This document shows, one piece after another, positions 10,931 through 19,349 of a DNA stretch of 64,000 nt. Source of the DNA: Pusillimonas sp. MFBS29 (GTDB lineage Bacteria; Pseudomonadota; Gammaproteobacteria; Burkholderiales; Burkholderiaceae_B); the NCBI RefSeq assembly GCF_020687695.1, contig NZ_JAJEWL010000005.1, positions 239,010-303,009 on the forward strand, in the 5' to 3' direction. A model generated the notes under the pieces. That model was not told where the DNA came from and made no database searches. It saw only the letters and a list, made by a program, of their open reading frames with translations. Position 1 is the first letter of the stretch. The number at the start of each line of letters is the position of its first letter. The position numbers and the translations under genes were made by a program.

Positions 10931-11557
10931 TTAATCCAGGCCAAGTGCGGACAAATCGCCTTGCCCGCGGCGTATGACTTCCGGAGCCGGGCCCGTCAGG
11001 TCAATGACCGTGGTGGGCGCCAGCACACAGGCGCCGCCGTCGATGACTGCAGCAAGATCGTTGGCATATCTGTCGAAGATGGCCTGCCCGTCATTCATGG
11101 GCACGTCTTCGTCTTCCGGTATTAGCGTGGTAGACATCAGCGGCGTACCGGCAGCCTCGATGAGCGCCAGGGCCACCCGGTGATCGGGCACCCGTATGCC
11201 TATCGTTTTGCGTGAAGGATGAGAAACCCGCCGTGGCACTTCCCGGGTTGCCTCGAGAATGAACGTCCAGGGACCGGGCGTGGCCATTTTCAGGAATCGA
11301 TACTGCCGGTTATCCACTTTGGCGAAATGACCTATTTCAGCCAGATCGCGGCAAAGCAGGGTCAGGTGGTGGCGTTCGTCCAGCCCGCGCAGTCGGCGCA
11401 ATGCATCGGCTGCGGGCTTGTCGTCCAGACGTGCGACGACCGCGTAACTGGAATCGGTAGGCACAGCCACCAGGCCGCCCTTGGCCAGGAGCTCGCCGGC
11501 TTGCTTGAGCAGGCGAGCCTGAGGATTTTGTGGATGAACGACGAAATATTGGGCCAT
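10931..11557 (-). CDS. YciO/Sua5/YrdC-family threonylcarbamoyl-AMP synthase-like protein
   Basis: The protein has 208 residues with the YrdC fold. The N-terminal AVPTDSSYAV and the C-terminal SHPSRKTIGIRVPDH are typical of the YciO branch. TsaC/Sua5 proteins make threonylcarbamoyl-AMP for the t6A modification of ANN-decoding tRNAs. YciO relatives share the fold, but in E. coli they do not replace TsaC, so the reaction here is uncertain. The expected RNA/ATP-binding KxR pattern of TsaC is not obvious: the segment reads RRLRGLDERHH. It is the first gene of the minus-strand block that ends in bamC and is divergent from the YpfJ-like protease gene, with about 130 bp of promoter space between them. 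Confidence 0.85.
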   Translation of the reverse strand: MAQYFVVHPQNPQARLLKQAGELLAKGGLVAVPTDSSYAVVARLDDKPAADALRRLRGLDERHHLTLLCRDLAEIGHFAKVDNRQYRFLKMATPGPWTFILEATREVPRRVSHPSRKTIGIRVPDHRVALALIEAAGTPLMSTTLIPEDEDVPMNDGQAIFDRYANDLAAVIDGGACVLAPTTVIDLTGPAPEVIRRGQGDLSALGLD

Positions 11558-11687
11558 TTAACGTATCCTAACATTCTTGATGGGTGAGTTTAAGTTCACT
11601 TGGCTCCACAGGCAATAAAATCAACTTCTTCCTCATAATACTAAGGGTGCGCGGTTAACTGGAGCAGCCGCGACGCAAGGAGCCCAC

Positions 11688-12539
11688 ATGCGACTGAACA
11701 ACTCTCGCAAAAGCCGCAATATCGAAGACCGCCGCGGCCAACGCATGAACATAGGCGGACGCGGCGGAAAAATTGGTTTGGGCACAATCGTCCTCGCACT
11801 TGTCGCCATGTACTTCGGTGTCGATCCCAGCATCGTATTGCAGAACGTCGGCGGCCCCGTGGTTACCGAGACCCGTACGCAGCCACCCGCCGCAACACCC
11901 GAAAGCGAATTCGTTTCGAAAGTACTGGCCGATACCGAAGATGCCTGGGCGGGCATTTTTCAGCAGAAGGGCTGGGGCGCCTACCAGGAACCCAGGCTGG
12001 TGCTGTTCAATGGCGCCACACCTACTGCTTGCGGTACCGGCCAATCCGCCATGGGGCCATTTTATTGCCCCGCCGACCGTAAGGTGTATCTGGATTTAGG
12101 CTTTTTCCAGCAAATGGCACAAGAACTCAACTCGCCCGGAGACTTTGCCCAGGCTTATGTAGTTGCCCACGAAGTGGCACACCATGTCCAGAATTTGCTG
12201 GGCGTGATGGAACAGGTAGATCAGTTGCGACGCGGCGCAAGCACTACGGCGGCCAATCAACTTTCGGTACGCGTAGAGTTGCAGGCCGACTGTTTCTCGG
12301 GCGTCTGGGCCAACCACTCAGACTCCCAGCGCAACACACTGGAGCCGGGTGATATCGAAGAAGGCCTGAACGCCGCCAGTGCCATTGGCGACGACGCGCT
12401 GCAAAAACGCAGCCAGGGCTATGTGGTGCCCGACTCCTTCACCCATGGTACTTCCGCCCAGCGTGTGCGCTGGTTCAAACGCGGTTTCGACAGTGGCGAC
12501 CCTGCACAGTGCGACACCTTCGGAGCATCCAGCCTGTAG
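11688..12539 (+). CDS. YpfJ-type neutral zinc metallopeptidase
   Basis: The protein has 283 residues and belongs to the YpfJ / KPN_02809 family. The short cytoplasmic N-terminus is rich in Arg and Lys. One transmembrane helix, about residues 27-45, contains GLGTIVLALVAMYF. A periplasmic domain then carries the zinc motif HEVAH at about residues 161-165 in VVAHEVAHHVQNLLG, and a downstream ELQADCFSG that supplies the third ligand region. Family members are annotated as neutral zinc peptidases, but their substrates are not established. The gene reads away from the YciO-like gene and stands alone. Confidence 0.9.
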   Translation: MRLNNSRKSRNIEDRRGQRMNIGGRGGKIGLGTIVLALVAMYFGVDPSIVLQNVGGPVVTETRTQPPAATPESEFVSKVLADTEDAWAGIFQQKGWGAYQEPRLVLFNGATPTACGTGQSAMGPFYCPADRKVYLDLGFFQQMAQELNSPGDFAQAYVVAHEVAHHVQNLLGVMEQVDQLRRGASTTAANQLSVRVELQADCFSGVWANHSDSQRNTLEPGDIEEGLNAASAIGDDALQKRSQGYVVPDSFTHGTSAQRVRWFKRGFDSGDPAQCDTFGASSL

Positions 12540-12736
12540 CAGGCTGGCGGCATTTTTCGGTGCCGGCGTGGCATGCCGGGTTGCAGAAATCGGCCTACGC
12601 CACCCGTTGCCACATTCGTGCTAGAATCCTGGTCTTCAGTAAGGGCCTGGCCCGCTGAAAACTGCTATACTTGCTGTCCAACATTGGCATGCAGGATTTA
12701 GTCAGTGTCATGCGCCGTTCAAATAGCGCATTAGTG

Positions 12737-12812
12737 GTGACCGTAGCTCAGTTGGTAGAGTCCCGGATTGTGATTCCGGTTGTCGTGGGTTCGAGCCCCA
12801 TCGGTCACCCCA
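12737..12812 (+). tRNA. tRNA-His (GTG)
   Basis: The cloverleaf folds cleanly. The acceptor arm GTGACCG pairs with CGGTCAC, and the D arm is closed by GCTC/GAGT. The anticodon stem CCGGA/TCCGG has loop TTGTGAT, with anticodon GTG at 12770-12772. The T arm is GTGGG/CCCAT (with a G-T pair) around TTCGAGC. The discriminator is C73 and CCA is encoded. A G at 12736 can serve as the G-1 residue specific to tRNA-His. A strong terminator follows. Confidence 0.97.
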
Positions 12813-12833
12813 GAATTCTCTTGCACATCAAGC

Positions 12834-12863
12834 AAAAACGCCGCTGCCATCAGCGGCGTTTTT
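12834..12863 (+). terminator. Rho-independent terminator after tRNA-His
   Basis: The stem AAAAACGCCGCTG / CAGCGGCGTTTTT is closed by a CCAT loop and followed by further T residues. It begins 21 bp after the tRNA and is the best intrinsic terminator in the window. Because of the flanking A and T runs it could act in both directions. Confidence 0.9.
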
Positions 12864-12962
12864 TGTATGCGTTCTGTCAGGCCGAAACGCCATAAGCTGG
12901 TTCGACCCTAGCGCCCCGGTTTGACCTATGTACATCAAACTTAATACTGGTAATCTCAAGCC

Positions 12963-13199
12963 ATGACCAACACCCTCAACCTCCCTTCCTCACTTCCCGA
13001 CTGGTCGCAAGCTCCGTCCGGCTGGAACTGGGCTGCCCAGGACGAAGACGGCCGCTGGTTCTGGTACGGGGTACAGCCTTCTCCGGGCATCGGCGGCGGC
13101 GTTTGGCGGGCGCCATCCCGGGCGCAAGTGTTCGCCTGGCAAGGCGAGCCTAATCCGCAATGGTACGACTCGCTGCAGCAACGCCCTTCAACCGACTGA
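12963..13199 (+). CDS. Small Trp-rich conserved-looking protein, function unknown
   Basis: The protein has 78 residues and 8 tryptophans, several in aromatic clusters (GWNW, GRWFWYGV, QWYD), with Pro- and Gly-rich connections. There is no signal peptide or transmembrane helix. The first residues, MTNTLNLPSSLPDWSQAP, and the dense aromatic pattern look like a constrained small domain. I believe similar short proteins exist in Bordetella and relatives, but I cannot verify this here. No function can be assigned. It lies alone between the tRNA-His terminator and cls. The antisense frame over the same DNA is judged a shadow. Confidence 0.65.
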   Translation: MTNTLNLPSSLPDWSQAPSGWNWAAQDEDGRWFWYGVQPSPGIGGGVWRAPSRAQVFAWQGEPNPQWYDSLQQRPSTD

Positions 13200-13336
13200 A
13201 TCACTTGCACATACTCTGCCGCTTCCAGCCGGGTGCGATCCTATATACTTGCACTGGCTCGAACGCCGCGCAAATCAGACGCCCTGTACAGCCCAAGGCT
13301 GGACATTGATCTCCCCTGTAAGGAATGGCTGGTTTT

Positions 13337-14800
13337 ATGGACATGGCCTATTTGGAATATCTGGCTTCGGAATATTGGCCGCACCTGGCGCTGCTGCTAA
13401 GTATTGTGGTGGGGGGCACGGCAGCGGTTCACGCCGCCATGACCAAGAACGACGTGCGTGCCGCCATAGGCTGGGTCGGCATCATCATGATGTCGCCCTT
13501 GCTGGGCCCTTTCATTTATCTGATAGCGGGCATCAATCGCATACGCCACGATCACATTTCCGAACAACGCAACAAAAGCCTTAAGCACGACGCCAGCGAG
13601 AACGACCTTGCGCTGGCCAATCTCGGCGCCATTGCGCCGCCTCAATTTGAATCACTGCATGTGCTGGGCGATCGTGTCAGCCACTTTCCCTTATGCAACG
13701 GCAACAACATTCAGATGCTTCAGGGTGGCGACCAGACCTACCCGGCCATGATCGCGGCCATAGAACAGGCACAGGAATCCATTGCCCTGCAAAGCTATAT
13801 CTTTGATAACGACAGTGTCGGACGACAGATAGCCGACGCACTGGCGCGAGCCCGCGAGCGTGGCGTCGAGGTGCGTGTACTGATCGATGCCATAGGCTCG
13901 AAGTATTCCCGCCCTCCCATTACCCGGCTTTTGCGCAAGAAAGGCATACCGGTTGCCTTGTTCATGACCAATCCCCTGGGCTTCATGCGCATGCCTTATG
14001 CAAATCTGCGCAGTCACCGCAAGGTCCTGGTAGTCGACGGCACCGTGGCATTTACAGGCGGCATGAACGTGCGCGAGGAGTTCCTGACATCCATCGCCGG
14101 CGCGGAAACCTGCGGTGACACTCATTTCAGGGTTCAAGGCCCTGTGGTCTTGCAGCTGCTGTCAGTATTTGTGCACGACTGGGAATTCACCACCAAAGAG
14201 AACCTGCCTTTCAAAAGCTGGTGTGGCAGCACACGGGGTGCACCCATGCCGCAAGTGCCGGCACGGGCCATACGATCCGGCCCCGATCGCTATATTGTCG
14301 GCACGCACAATATGCTGCTGGGCGCTTTTGCCGTAGCACAAAAGCACATACGCATACAGTCGCCCTATTTCCTGCCCGACCAGGTCCTGCTTGGCGCGAT
14401 CAATACCGCTGCCAGGCGCGGCATAACCGTAGACATTGTTATTCCGGGACGCAATAATTTGCGCTTGGTGAACTACGCCATGACGGCACAGCTGGATCAG
14501 GTCATACGCAATAAGTGCCGGGTATGGCGCACACGCGGCACTTTCAACCACTCCAAGCTCATCACCATAGACGGCGCCTGGTCATACGTGGGTTCATCGA
14601 ATATGGATCCGCGCAGTTTGCGTCTGAATTTTGAACTGGATATGGAGGTCTACAGCACCGGGCTCGCCCAGGAAATCGAGACGCTGATAGACAATCAGAT
14701 TGAAGATGCCGACGCCGTGACACTGGAAGGGCTGGCCGCCATCCCGTTTCGCAAGCGTTTGCGTAACCGGGTCATATGGCTGGCCAGCCCTTACTTATAA
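13337..14800 (+). CDS. cls: Cardiolipin synthase (phospholipase D family)
   Basis: The enzyme joins two phosphatidylglycerols to cardiolipin and glycerol at the inner membrane. The protein has about 487 residues. Two N-terminal transmembrane helices are followed by two HKD catalytic motifs: HRKVLVVDG with His near 227, and NHSKLITIDG with His near 405. Each is followed by the typical FTGGMN or VGSSNMD. This is the ClsA-like layout of two membrane helices plus paired PLD domains. I prefer ATG 13337, with AGGA 12 bp upstream. The earlier ATG at 13325 directly abuts that AGGA, and the ATG at 13343 is also possible. Confidence 0.93.
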   Translation: MDMAYLEYLASEYWPHLALLLSIVVGGTAAVHAAMTKNDVRAAIGWVGIIMMSPLLGPFIYLIAGINRIRHDHISEQRNKSLKHDASENDLALANLGAIAPPQFESLHVLGDRVSHFPLCNGNNIQMLQGGDQTYPAMIAAIEQAQESIALQSYIFDNDSVGRQIADALARARERGVEVRVLIDAIGSKYSRPPITRLLRKKGIPVALFMTNPLGFMRMPYANLRSHRKVLVVDGTVAFTGGMNVREEFLTSIAGAETCGDTHFRVQGPVVLQLLSVFVHDWEFTTKENLPFKSWCGSTRGAPMPQVPARAIRSGPDRYIVGTHNMLLGAFAVAQKHIRIQSPYFLPDQVLLGAINTAARRGITVDIVIPGRNNLRLVNYAMTAQLDQVIRNKCRVWRTRGTFNHSKLITIDGAWSYVGSSNMDPRSLRLNFELDMEVYSTGLAQEIETLIDNQIEDADAVTLEGLAAIPFRKRLRNRVIWLASPYL

Positions 14801-14809
14801 GCTGCGGCG

Positions 14810-16126
14810 CTAGATTGCCGGCCCCATGATCAACTCGGGCAATACAGTCACGATTTCAGGGAACACGCACAGCAGCAGTATGCCCAGCATCATGACCAGC
14901 ACGTAGGGCAAGGAACCCCATAGAATTTCCCGCGTTGGTACATCTGGCGCGATGGAATTGATCACAAACAGATTCAGGCCCACGGGCGGCGTAATCAGGC
15001 CGATTTCCATGTTGATCGTCAGTACGACGGCAAACCAGTACGGATCAAAGCCGGCCTGCGTGATGATGGGGAACAGCAAGGGTGCAGACATCACGATAAT
15101 GGCCACCGGCGGCAGGAACATGCCCGACACCAGCAGGAAGACGTTGATCAGCCCCATCAATGCCCAGCGATTGATTTCAAGCGCGGCAATGGCGGTGGCC
15201 AGAGACTGGGTGATGTACAGCGAGGACAAGGCAAAGGCGAAAAGTTCGGCAGACGCCATGATCATCATGATCATGACACTTTCGCGCATGGCCGATCCAA
15301 AAATACCCACGAAAGGCTTGATCTTGAACAGGCGATACACAATGATCACGACCGCCAGGGTCAGAAAAGCGCCCGCACCGGCCGCTTCCGATGGCGTGGC
15401 CACCCCGCCGTAAAGCACAAACAGCATGCCGGCAATAATAAGCAACAAGGGCAGTACGCGCGGTAATGTGGCCAGCTTGTCTTTCAAGGTGTAGTGCAAC
15501 GACGAAGACTGGAAGCGGAAGCCTTTTCTGCGGGCGTCGATCAGGGCCCATGCCATGAACATAAGCGTCAGCATAATGCCTGGCAAGACCCCGGCCAGGA
15601 ACAAACGGCCGATCGACGTTTGCGTGGATATCCCGTACACGATCATGGTGACCGAGGGCGGTATCAATATGCCCAGGGTACCGCCCGCTGCAATCGAACC
15701 GGTGGCGACAGAACTGGGATAGCCACGGTTGAGCATCTCGGGAATACCCATTTTTCCTATGGCAGCGCAGGTCGCGGGGCTGGAGCCGGTCATGCCCGAA
15801 AAAATGGCACAAGCACCAATATTCGACAACACCAGGCCGCCCGGCACCTTGTGCAACCAGCGATCCAGCGCCTTGTACAGATCTCCTCCTGCAGGGGTGC
15901 CTGCAACGATGGCCCCCATCAGCACAAACATGGGAATCGCCACGTACGCCAGATTGCCAATTCCCGCAAACATGGTCTCGGCAATCACATAGATAACGTC
16001 TGGCCCCATGTCAAGAAGCAAGCCGGCAATCGCCGCCAGCCCCAATGCAAAGGCAATCGGCATGCCGGTGGCCAGCATCACACACAGCCCGATAACTAGC
16101 GCCAATCCCGCAATTGCTGGGGTCAT
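14810..16126 (-). CDS. dctM: TRAP transporter large permease DctM
   Basis: This is the large membrane subunit (438 residues, about 12 hydrophobic segments) of a tripartite ATP-independent periplasmic transporter, which couples uptake of a carboxylate to the Na+ gradient. Family patterns include PAIAGLALVIG at the start, VALPMFVLMG-like AIPMFVLMGAIVAG, and SVATGSIAAGGTLGILIPPS. The start at 16126 forms a 4-bp ATGA overlap with dctQ; the frame extends further upstream, but that part would lie within dctQ. Because matABR is in the same orientation just upstream, the likely substrate is malonate or a close dicarboxylate (inference). Confidence 0.93.
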   Translation of the reverse strand: MTPAIAGLALVIGLCVMLATGMPIAFALGLAAIAGLLLDMGPDVIYVIAETMFAGIGNLAYVAIPMFVLMGAIVAGTPAGGDLYKALDRWLHKVPGGLVLSNIGACAIFSGMTGSSPATCAAIGKMGIPEMLNRGYPSSVATGSIAAGGTLGILIPPSVTMIVYGISTQTSIGRLFLAGVLPGIMLTLMFMAWALIDARRKGFRFQSSSLHYTLKDKLATLPRVLPLLLIIAGMLFVLYGGVATPSEAAGAGAFLTLAVVIIVYRLFKIKPFVGIFGSAMRESVMIMMIMASAELFAFALSSLYITQSLATAIAALEINRWALMGLINVFLLVSGMFLPPVAIIVMSAPLLFPIITQAGFDPYWFAVVLTINMEIGLITPPVGLNLFVINSIAPDVPTREILWGSLPYVLVMMLGILLLCVFPEIVTVLPELIMGPAI

Positions 16127-16611
16127 GATGGCTCTCCGGATAATTTGATGATTTCTGCCAGATACTGCAGCGTAAGCAAGACAAACCCTATCACCATGGG
16201 TGTCAGAGGCATCCACAGCGGAACCGCCGCGACGCTGGGCGTTGTCCACCCTCCTTCAAGGGCTTCGAACAGGTGAATGCCCGTGGCAACGGACATGACC
16301 ATGCAAAACATCATGCCGAGTATGGCACCGACCTTGTCCATGGCCCTGCGGGTACGTGGCTTGACTATCATTTGAATGAAGTCAACGCCTACGTGCCCCT
16401 TCGTCAGCAGCACGTAGGGAGCACCGAGAAAAATTGCGGCGGTGGCGCTGAAAACCACGGCCTCGGTCTGCCAGATGGTTGCCGCACGAAATACATAGCG
16501 CATCAGTATCATCTGGCAGACCACGACCATTGCGAAGCTGAGCAGAAGGGCAGACAGTACGCCGCAAGCACGCGATAGCGCCTGAACCAGGCTGATGAAT
16601 CTTAGGGCCAT
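16123..16611 (-). CDS. dctQ: TRAP transporter small permease DctQ
   Basis: The protein has 162 residues with four hydrophobic segments. The family-typical second helix, CQMILMRYVF, is followed by WQTEAVVFSATAAIFLGAPY. DctQ supports the large permease and contributes the binding-protein docking surface. It is preceded by AAGGAT and overlaps dctM by 4 bp. An 80-bp gap with a strong hairpin (16645-16678) separates it from the upstream binding-protein gene. Confidence 0.92.
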   Translation of the reverse strand: MALRFISLVQALSRACGVLSALLLSFAMVVVCQMILMRYVFRAATIWQTEAVVFSATAAIFLGAPYVLLTKGHVGVDFIQMIVKPRTRRAMDKVGAILGMMFCMVMSVATGIHLFEALEGGWTTPSVAAVPLWMPLTPMVIGFVLLTLQYLAEIIKLSGEPS

Positions 16612-16644
16612 AGAAATCCTTGTTATGAAGACTTGAACCGTCGG

Positions 16645-16678
16645 GCATGCCCGGGCAGGCTGCGACCTGCCCGGATGC
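16645..16678 (-). promoter_or_regulatory. Hairpin between dctP and dctQ
   Basis: A perfect 9-bp stem, CCGGGCAGG (16651-16659) with CCTGCCCGG (16666-16674), encloses a 6-nt loop. It extends by GCAT/ATGC across a 2-nt bulge. There is no T run in the dctP-to-dctQ direction. Its position, just after the binding-protein stop codon and before the permease gene, fits a 3'-end stabiliser or partial terminator that raises DctP over DctQM. Confidence 0.6.
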
Positions 16679-16691
16679 CTTCAGCGGGAGG

Positions 16692-17684
16692 CTATTTGAC
16701 AGCCAGCGCCTTGTTCAAGAGCTCGTCGCCACCCTTGACCTTCTCTGAAAAGTTCTTGTAGGACGAAGCCTTGGCCACTTCCATCCAGGCGTTGAAGTCT
16801 TCCGGACTCATGCTGACCACCTCGACACCGGCCTTGGTAAAGGTGTCTATCATCTTCTGTTCACCCTTACGCGACTCGGCCGTAAAGTATTCCTCGGCCT
16901 TCTTGGCTGCTGCCATGATGGCCTTCTGCTGCTCTGGCTTCAAGCCGTCGTAGACCTTCTTGGACATGATGACGGGCTCGTACATGAACCACAGTGCGTT
17001 TTCTCCCGGCGCGGTCAGGCATTTGACCTGCTCGTAGATCCGGTACGAAACAAAGCTGTCATTCGATGTATTGGTGGCATCGAGCACGCCGGTCTGCATG
17101 GCCGTATAGATTTCAGACGACGGCATGGAAGAGATTGAGGCACCGGCCGCAGCCAGCATTTGCTCAAATGCCGGACCGGCAGCGCGTATGACCTGGCCCT
17201 TTATGGTGTCGGGGCTGGTAATGCAGTGCTCCTTGGATGCAAAACCTCCGGCCAGCCACGCATCTGCAATGACAATGGCTCCCTTGTCCTCGGCGAGGGC
17301 CTTGATATCCTTCATGAAATCAGACTGATTGAGCCGCTGGGCGTGGTCATAGTTACGGACAAGCCCGGGCATGAGCGTGGCCGAGAACTGTGGAACGCGG
17401 CCCGAGGCGTAATCCAGGGGGAAGGCGGACATATCAAGCTGACCGCGAGTGACTGCACCCCATTGCTCGGTTGCCTTGTACAACGACGCACCGGGGAAGA
17501 CCTGGATGGTCAGGCCTACATTAGCTGCTGCAACCTCACGCGCGATAATCTGCACCATTTCGTCGCGGGGATCGCCCTGGCCACCCGGAAACTGGTGCGA
17601 CGCACGCAGTGTAGTTTGCGCGGATGCGGGTGCTGCGGCCGCCATTGCGGCGGCTACAGCTACGATACTGAATAGGCTTTTCAT
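16692..17684 (-). CDS. dctP: TRAP transporter substrate-binding protein DctP
   Basis: The periplasmic binding protein has 330 residues. A Sec signal peptide ends in ASAQ, and the mature protein starts near TTLRASHQFPGGQGDPRDE. The DctP pattern FPGASLYKATEQWGAVTRGQLDM and the AMQTGVLDATNTSNDSF helix are present. In this family an Arg near residue 150-170 pairs with the substrate carboxylate; here RAAGPAFEQM lies at the right place. AGGAGA stands 6 bp before the ATG. The gene follows matB by about 110 bp on the same strand. That suggests malonate as substrate; the family as a whole binds many C4 and other carboxylates. Confidence 0.92.
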   Translation of the reverse strand: MKSLFSIVAVAAAMAAAAPASAQTTLRASHQFPGGQGDPRDEMVQIIAREVAAANVGLTIQVFPGASLYKATEQWGAVTRGQLDMSAFPLDYASGRVPQFSATLMPGLVRNYDHAQRLNQSDFMKDIKALAEDKGAIVIADAWLAGGFASKEHCITSPDTIKGQVIRAAGPAFEQMLAAAGASISSMPSSEIYTAMQTGVLDATNTSNDSFVSYRIYEQVKCLTAPGENALWFMYEPVIMSKKVYDGLKPEQQKAIMAAAKKAEEYFTAESRKGEQKMIDTFTKAGVEVVSMSPEDFNAWMEVAKASSYKNFSEKVKGGDELLNKALAVK

Positions 17685-17795
17685 GCTTGTCTCCTGAATT
17701 ATTGAAGGACTGCTTGCTATATGTGCGAGTTGCCTTGCTGCTTGTACTTCCTTTCCGGACGAAGTTATTAAAGACCTCCTGTTGTCGCCCTGTCG

Positions 17796-19349
17796 TTACA
17801 GCTCTTTGTATTGCTGACGCAATACGTTTTTTTGCACCTTGCCCATGGTGTTGCGTACCAGTTGATCAACAACATGCATACGCTTGGGTACCTTGAAATT
17901 GGCTAGTTGTGTTTTCAAGATATTGATCAATGCCTCCGGATCGAGGGTTTGCCCGGCGCGCGGCACCACCACCGCGACGACCGCCTCGCCAAAGTCGGGA
18001 TGCGGAACGCCTATTACGGCAGACTCATCCACACCCGGCAAGGCATCTATGACCAGTTCGATTTCTTTTGGATATACGTTGTATCCACCAGTAATGATCA
18101 GGTCCTTGCTTCGACCCACAATGGTCAGATAATTTTCGGGTACGTTCTTGCCGCCAAAATGCCCGACATCACCAGTGCGAAACCATTTGTCGGCAGTGAA
18201 CTCTTCGCGCGTCTTTTCAGGCATGCGCCAGTATCCCGAAAAAACGTTGGGGCCCTTTACCTGGACATTGCCGATTTCGCCCGCTGGAACGCTGCCATCG
18301 CTGTCGTCGACAACGCGTATCGAAACGCCTGGCAAGGGCTGACCTACTGTGCCACCCAGACGTTCGCCCAACGCGCTGTCGCAAGGGTTGGATGTAAGCA
18401 TGATGGTCTCGCTCATGCCGTAGCGTTCAAGTATGGTGAAACCGGTACGGGCTTTGAAATCGTCAAATGTTTCTTTGAGCAACGGCGCCGACCCCGATAT
18501 GAACAAACGCATATTGCGGCAGACTTCACTTGTGAACCGCGCATCGGCAAGCAAACGCACATAGTAGGTAGGCACGCCCATCATTACTGTGCTTTCGGGC
18601 AGGTACTTCAGCGCCTGGTCAATGTCGAGCCTGGGCAGCCAGATCATTTTTGCGCCGGCCAGCAAGGCGCCATGCGAAGCAACGAACAAGCCATGCACAT
18701 GAAAAATCGGCAGCATGTGCAACAAGACGTCGTCGGGGCGCCAGCCCCAGAACTCTTTGAGGACCTGGGCATTGGAAGACAAGTTGCGATGCGACAGCAT
18801 CGCCCCCTTGCTGCGCCCGGTAGTGCCTGAGGTATAAAGAATGGCTGCCAGGTCGTCGGGCTGGCTGGTTACGGTCTGGTACTGATCGCCTTGACTGGCG
18901 GCGGCGACTGCCAGGCTGCCATTGCCATCCTGATCCAGGGTATGAACATGCGCCGTACCCGTTTTTTCTGCCAGTTCGCTTACCCAATCCAGATTCTTGC
19001 TGTCACACACGATCATGGCCGGCTCGGCATCGGTCAGGAAATACTCGACCTCGGCAGCCTTGTACGCCGTGTTCAATGGCAGGTAAACCAGGCCGGCACG
19101 TATCGTTGCCAGATACAGCATCAGGGCCATGGGCGATTTTTCAACCTGCACCGCGACCCGGGCCCCGGCTGGCAGGTGCAAGGCATGCAGCAGTGAGGCC
19201 AGCCGCCCGCTCAGGGCTTCAATGTCGTTCCAGCTATAGGTTTGCTCCGGGGTTTCTATGGCCACCTGCTGGCGATCCTGCGGGAAGCCCGCAGCCAGCA
19301 ACGCATACAAATTGGCGTTTCCTTCCACCTTCAATCTCCTTATCGCCAT
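17796..19349 (-). CDS. matB: Malonyl-CoA synthetase MatB
   Basis: MatB activates malonate (and some methylmalonate) with ATP and CoA to malonyl-CoA. The protein has 517 residues of the ANL superfamily. It shows the P-loop-like YTSGTTGRSKG, the adenylate motif RYGMSETIMLTSNP, whose ETIM/SNP residues are typical of MatB rather than general acyl-CoA ligases, then WFRTGDVGHF and the C-terminal Lys-containing GKVQKNVLR. It overlaps the 3' end of matA by 10 bp, so translation is coupled. Together MatB and MatA turn malonate into acetyl-CoA and CO2. Confidence 0.95.
   Translation of the reverse strand: MAIRRLKVEGNANLYALLAAGFPQDRQQVAIETPEQTYSWNDIEALSGRLASLLHALHLPAGARVAVQVEKSPMALMLYLATIRAGLVYLPLNTAYKAAEVEYFLTDAEPAMIVCDSKNLDWVSELAEKTGTAHVHTLDQDGNGSLAVAAASQGDQYQTVTSQPDDLAAILYTSGTTGRSKGAMLSHRNLSSNAQVLKEFWGWRPDDVLLHMLPIFHVHGLFVASHGALLAGAKMIWLPRLDIDQALKYLPESTVMMGVPTYYVRLLADARFTSEVCRNMRLFISGSAPLLKETFDDFKARTGFTILERYGMSETIMLTSNPCDSALGERLGGTVGQPLPGVSIRVVDDSDGSVPAGEIGNVQVKGPNVFSGYWRMPEKTREEFTADKWFRTGDVGHFGGKNVPENYLTIVGRSKDLIITGGYNVYPKEIELVIDALPGVDESAVIGVPHPDFGEAVVAVVVPRAGQTLDPEALINILKTQLANFKVPKRMHVVDQLVRNTMGKVQKNVLRQQYKEL

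Noticed and set aside
12671..12895. Short plus-strand frame spanning tRNA-His
   Set aside because: It is made mainly of tRNA and terminator sequence, which cannot be a protein gene here.
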